Assembly (NCBI GenBank): GCA_032622095.1
Contig: CP136067.1
Location: 82,110,705-82,174,704 of the forward strand
Direction: 5' to 3'
DNA: 64,000 nucleotides
From: Siphonodentalium dalli
Taxonomy: Eukaryota > Mollusca > Scaphopoda > Gadilida > Siphonodentaliidae
The translations under genes were made by a program, and so were the position numbers. This document shows positions 60,169 to 64,000 of this stretch, in pieces. The notes under the pieces are model-generated. The model was not told the DNA's origin, made no database searches, and saw only the letters and a list, made by a program, of their open reading frames with translations. Within the stretch, counting starts at the first letter, position 1, and the number at the start of each line of letters is the position of its first letter.

Positions 60169-61333
60169 GTATCATATTAGTAGTCAAACAAATTATTTAC
60201 CTGTGATCTGATAGTCTATGTTAAGATTTCGCTTGAAATGGCCATTTGTACTTTTCACGATAATGTTTTTGTTTATACACACACTTAAATCTGTGTTGAA
60301 ATTATTAGGCTGACCTCTCAAGCTATCATTCAACTTAGATTTAACTCTTTTCAGCTAAAGCGAGCAAATGTAATTTACGTTCAACCTGGCAGCCTGCTTT
60401 AGCAGGCAGAGCGCAATATTTGGGAATAATACAATATTTCCAGGGATATACAAATGATTTTATTGGTTAGCGACTTGAATATCCTTTGGGTAATATTCGG
60501 TATCAATACCAATTGAATTTGCCAATAAACATCTTTAATGAGGCTCTCTTCAGGTGATGAAGGAGGTGGCTGAGAACATTGTATATTTATTTTATTTGCG
60601 TTTTATGAAACTCTTTTTTTTCCATAATTTTTTGTGTGACTTGAAAATGTGATGATACAAGGTTGAAATCAGTTTAGAATTTCATCTTGTCCTTCATGGG
60701 TAATGACTCCAGAACAATTAATAGAAGATTTGACTTAACCCTTTCTATACTAAATAGTTGTTGATAGTGTTGAATATGAATCCATCTTCCCTCCACGCAA
60801 TAATAATAACAAACACCAAAACTACTTTTGGAAACCAGCTGCAGGCGACTCGGCCCCATTTATTGATGCCGACTGATTCACAAGATTTGACCTGAACATC
60901 GTAAATTGCCTCCCCAGTAACAATGGCATATTCGTGGGCCAGAAAAAAACGCCATTTTATGTATATCTTTTTTTATTCATGGCCTGTGCGAACTCCATCT
61001 ATGGAGTGAAAGGCTGGTCCTCATTTCATTTTGAAAAAATTAAAACCTAATACAATATTTGAAATTGTGATGTGACCCTGTCATGACACGTTTATGTTTG
61101 TTCTTCATTTTGATCAGATATTTTGAGAAAACAAAAACATACACACAATTAAAGTCTCTAAGCCAAATTATGTTTGTTACGTCCATTTATTACTTTCGAA
61201 TTGAATATATGTTTTATATTCGTAAACCAAACATTCTTCCAATGACTCATGACAGAGACACCCGACGATTTCAAATGTATATACAATCTACCATAAACAC
61301 ATATTTAATTAAATGAAAGTGTCAATGACACTG
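60169..61333. other. Bora intron sequence
   Basis: No exon or repeat recognised. The next bora exon would need phase 1 entry; no candidate was found up to the window end. Confidence 0.35.
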
Positions 61334-63614
61334 TAGCTCAACTTGGAAAGGGAATAATTTAATGTATTACAGTCAATGGAGCTATTAGGAATGTGGAAAG
61401 TTGAATATCTAATACATGTTTATAGACATGAAGAGAAAAGTTAAATCCAAGATGGCTGCTGGCGGCCATGTTTTCGGCCGAATGACCCCAAAATGAGTCG
61501 TTCCCATCTACATGTCATCGTTAACATCCATGACAAATTTTATGACGATCAGACTAAAGGTACGACCTGTAGCCCATGCTAAAGAATTTAGTCATACAAA
61601 GAGTAAAATCCAAGATGGCTGCTGGCGGCCATGTTTTTTGGCCGAATGATCCCAAAATGACTCGTTCCCATCAACATGTCATTATTAACATTCATGACAA
61701 ATTTTATGATGATCAGACTAAAGGTATGACATGTAGCCCGTGCTAAAGAATTTAGTCATACAAAGAGTAAAATCCAAGATGGCTGCTGGCGGCCATGTTT
61801 TTGGCCGATTGACCCCAAAATGAGTCGTTCCCATCTACATGTCATCGTTAACATCCATGACAAATTTTATGATGATCAGACTAAAGGTACGACCTGCAGC
61901 CCGTGCTAAAGAATTTAGTCATACAAAGAGTAAAATCCAAGATGGCTGCTGGCGGCCATGTTTTTTGGCCGAATGACCCCAAAATTACTCGTTCCCATCT
62001 ACATGTCAATATTATCATCCATGACAAATTTCATGATCATCAGACGAACAGTACGACCTGTGGCCCGTGCTAATGGATTAAATTTTTAAATCAAAGATGG
62101 CCCCTGGCGGCCATGTTTTTTGTCCGAATGACCCCAAAATAACTCGTTCCCATCTACATTCCAATTTCAACAACCATGACAAATTTTATGATGATCAGAC
62201 TAAAGGTACGACCTGTAACCCATGCTAAAGGATTTAGTCATACAAAGAGTAAAATCCAAGATGGCTGCTGGCGGCCATGTTTTTTGGCCGAATGACCTCA
62301 AAATGACTCGTTCCCATCTACATGTCATTATTAAAATTGTTGACAAATTTCATGATGATCAGACTAAAGGTACAACCTGTAGCCCGTGCTAAAGGATTTA
62401 GTCATACAAAGAGTAAAATCCAAGATGGCTGCTGGCGTCCAGGTTTTTTGGCCGAATGACCCCAAAATTACTCGTTCCCATCTACATGGCATTGTTAACA
62501 TCCATGACACATTTTATGATGATCAGACTAAAGGTACGACCTGCAGCCCGTGCTAAAGAATTTAGTCATACAAAGAGTAAAATCCAAGATGGCTGCTGGC
62601 GGCCATGTTTTTTGGCCGAATGACCCCAAAATGACTCGTTCCCATCTAACTGTCATTATTAACATTCTTGACAAATTTTATGATGATCAGACTAAAAGTA
62701 GGACCTGTAGCCCGTGCTAAAGGATTTAGTCATACAAAGAGTAAAATCCAAGATGGCTGCTGGCGACCATGTTTTTTAGCCGAATGACCCCAAAATTACT
62801 CGTTCCCATCTACATGTCAATATTATCATCCATGACAAATGTCATGGTGATCAGACGAACAGTACGACCTGTGGCCCGTGCTAATGGATTAAATTTTGAA
62901 ATCCAAGATGGCTGCTGGTGGCCATGTTTTTTGTCCGAATGACCCCAAAATGACTCGTTCCCATCTACATGTCATTATTAAAATTGTTGACAAATTTTAT
63001 GATGATCAGACTAAAGGTACGTCCTGTAGCCCGTGCTAAAGGATTTAGTCATACAAAGAGTAAAATACAAGATGGCTGCTGGCGGCCATGTTTTTTGGCT
63101 GAATGACCCCAAAATGACTCGTTCCCATCTACATGTCATTATTAACATTCTTGACAAAATTTATGATGATCAGACTAAAAGTACGACCTGTAGCCCGTGC
63201 TAAAGAATTTAGTCATACAAAGAGTAAAATCCAAGATGGCTGCTGGCGGACATGTTTTTGGGCCGAATGACCCCAAAATTACTCGTTCCCATCTACATGT
63301 CAATATTAACATCCATGACAAATTTTATGAAGATCAGACAAACAGTACGGCCTGTAGCCCGTGCTAATGGATGAATTTTGAAATCCAATATGGCCACTGG
63401 CGGCCATGTTTTTTTCCGAATGACCCCAAAATTAATTATTCTGGTCTAAATGTTGATGTGAACAGCTATGACAAATTTCATAATGATCCGACGAAAGGTA
63501 CGACCTGTAGCCTGCATTGTTGACGCCCTACGTACACACGCACACATGCACACACGGACGACGGACGACAAAGCCATGGCAATAGCTCAAACTTTACAAA
63601 GTAAAGTTGAGCTA
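61334..63614. mobile_element. Pearl/Helentron-like element with 13 core repeats (~160 bp)
   Basis: Inverted ends tagctcaactt / aagttgagcta. Between them, 13 units at about 160-bp spacing, each with aatccaagatggctgctggc, ggccatgttttttggccgaa, tgaccccaaaatgactcgtt and gatgatcagactaaaggtac. A microsatellite follows (acacacggacgacggacgac) before the right end. Core repeats plus adjacent ACGG-type microsatellite are the features of bivalve pearl elements. Confidence 0.82.
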
Positions 63615-64000
63615 AAAATGACATGAATGTAAACAACCCAATGTCCCTAATTCGACAAATCGAAACATGTAACATGATGGGGTTAAATCCATTCGAAGAA
63701 CCGAATTTTAATTTATTAATTTTGATTTTGAACATTTCCGTTCAATAATTACATGTATGATTATTGATAGTTGCAAAAAAAAAAAAATTCCCAACTATAT
63801 ACCATTGTATGAATACATAATTTTTAATAATAAAATTATTAAGAAAGTTGACAGACCGAGTGTCGTGCTAGAAGTGAATTTTCACTATGAACACATTTCC
63901 TTCCAAACTAATTATGATACCTTATTGGCTAACCACCTGTCACATGTTCGTAAACAACTCACTTGCGCCCAAGTTTAGATACCCTAAGTTCCCGCGCTAT
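63615..64000. other. Intronic sequence at the window end
   Basis: AT-rich with an A15 run near 63775. No exon recognised. Confidence 0.35.

Noticed and set aside
60541-60575. Candidate next bora exon after ctcttcag
   Set aside because: In the required phase it reads a few codons and hits a stop (ggctga), with no donor before it.

Overview
The window is animal nuclear DNA: AT-rich, dense in repeats, and coding only in short exons separated by long introns with GT/AG borders. The repeat content points to a lophotrochozoan, most likely a bivalve mollusc. It includes ~160-bp core-repeat elements with ACGG-type microsatellites that resemble the oyster 'pearl'/Helentron families, a DIRS retrotransposon, and many hAT and TTAA miniature elements. 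The species is inferred from repeat style only.

Two protein-coding genes lie on the + strand. (1) Positions 1911-36877 hold 16 exons encoding the C-terminal 992 residues of a receptor-type (natriuretic-peptide-receptor-like) guanylate cyclase: juxtamembrane segment, transmembrane helix, kinase-homology pseudokinase, dimerisation coiled coil, cyclase domain with all key residues, and an unusually long (~337 aa) hydrophilic tail ending in a PDZ-ligand-like sequence. The exons join in frame with consistent phases over 2979 nt. The extracellular ligand-binding exons lie left of the window. (2) Positions 53322-60168 hold the first four recognisable exons (277 aa) of Bora, the Aurora-A/Polo kinase cofactor for mitotic entry; the remainder lies to the right. 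Nothing suggests the two genes work together; they are neighbours about 16.4 kb apart.

Most of the rest is mobile DNA. 1-294 is the 3' end of a hAT transposase. 744-1850 is an element bounded by inverted arrays of short tandem repeats. 10543-11501, 15741-16852 and 56202-57604 are non-autonomous hAT elements, two with exact 8-bp target duplications. Another hAT-type MITE family (4401-4787, 14242-14702, 29761-30203) also has exact 8-bp duplications in two copies. 20569-25754 is an internally deleted DIRS element with inverted termini and an internal complementary region, and it carries a nested 1.74-kb element that itself contains a TTAA element. A TA-flanked palindromic MITE occurs eight times, and TTAA-flanked MITEs occur several times. 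Core-repeat (pearl-like) arrays lie at 27033-28291, 38564-39226, 40136-41240 and 61334-63614. 41-52 kb between the genes holds palindromes, foldback elements, microsatellites and a ~2.1-kb TIR element.

I found no RNA genes, CRISPR arrays or bacterial-type operons, and no convincing undescribed gene system. The most unusual items are the textbook DIRS architecture with nested insertion, the long tail on the cyclase, the SP/TP-rich N-terminal extension of Bora, and several near-perfect palindromes.
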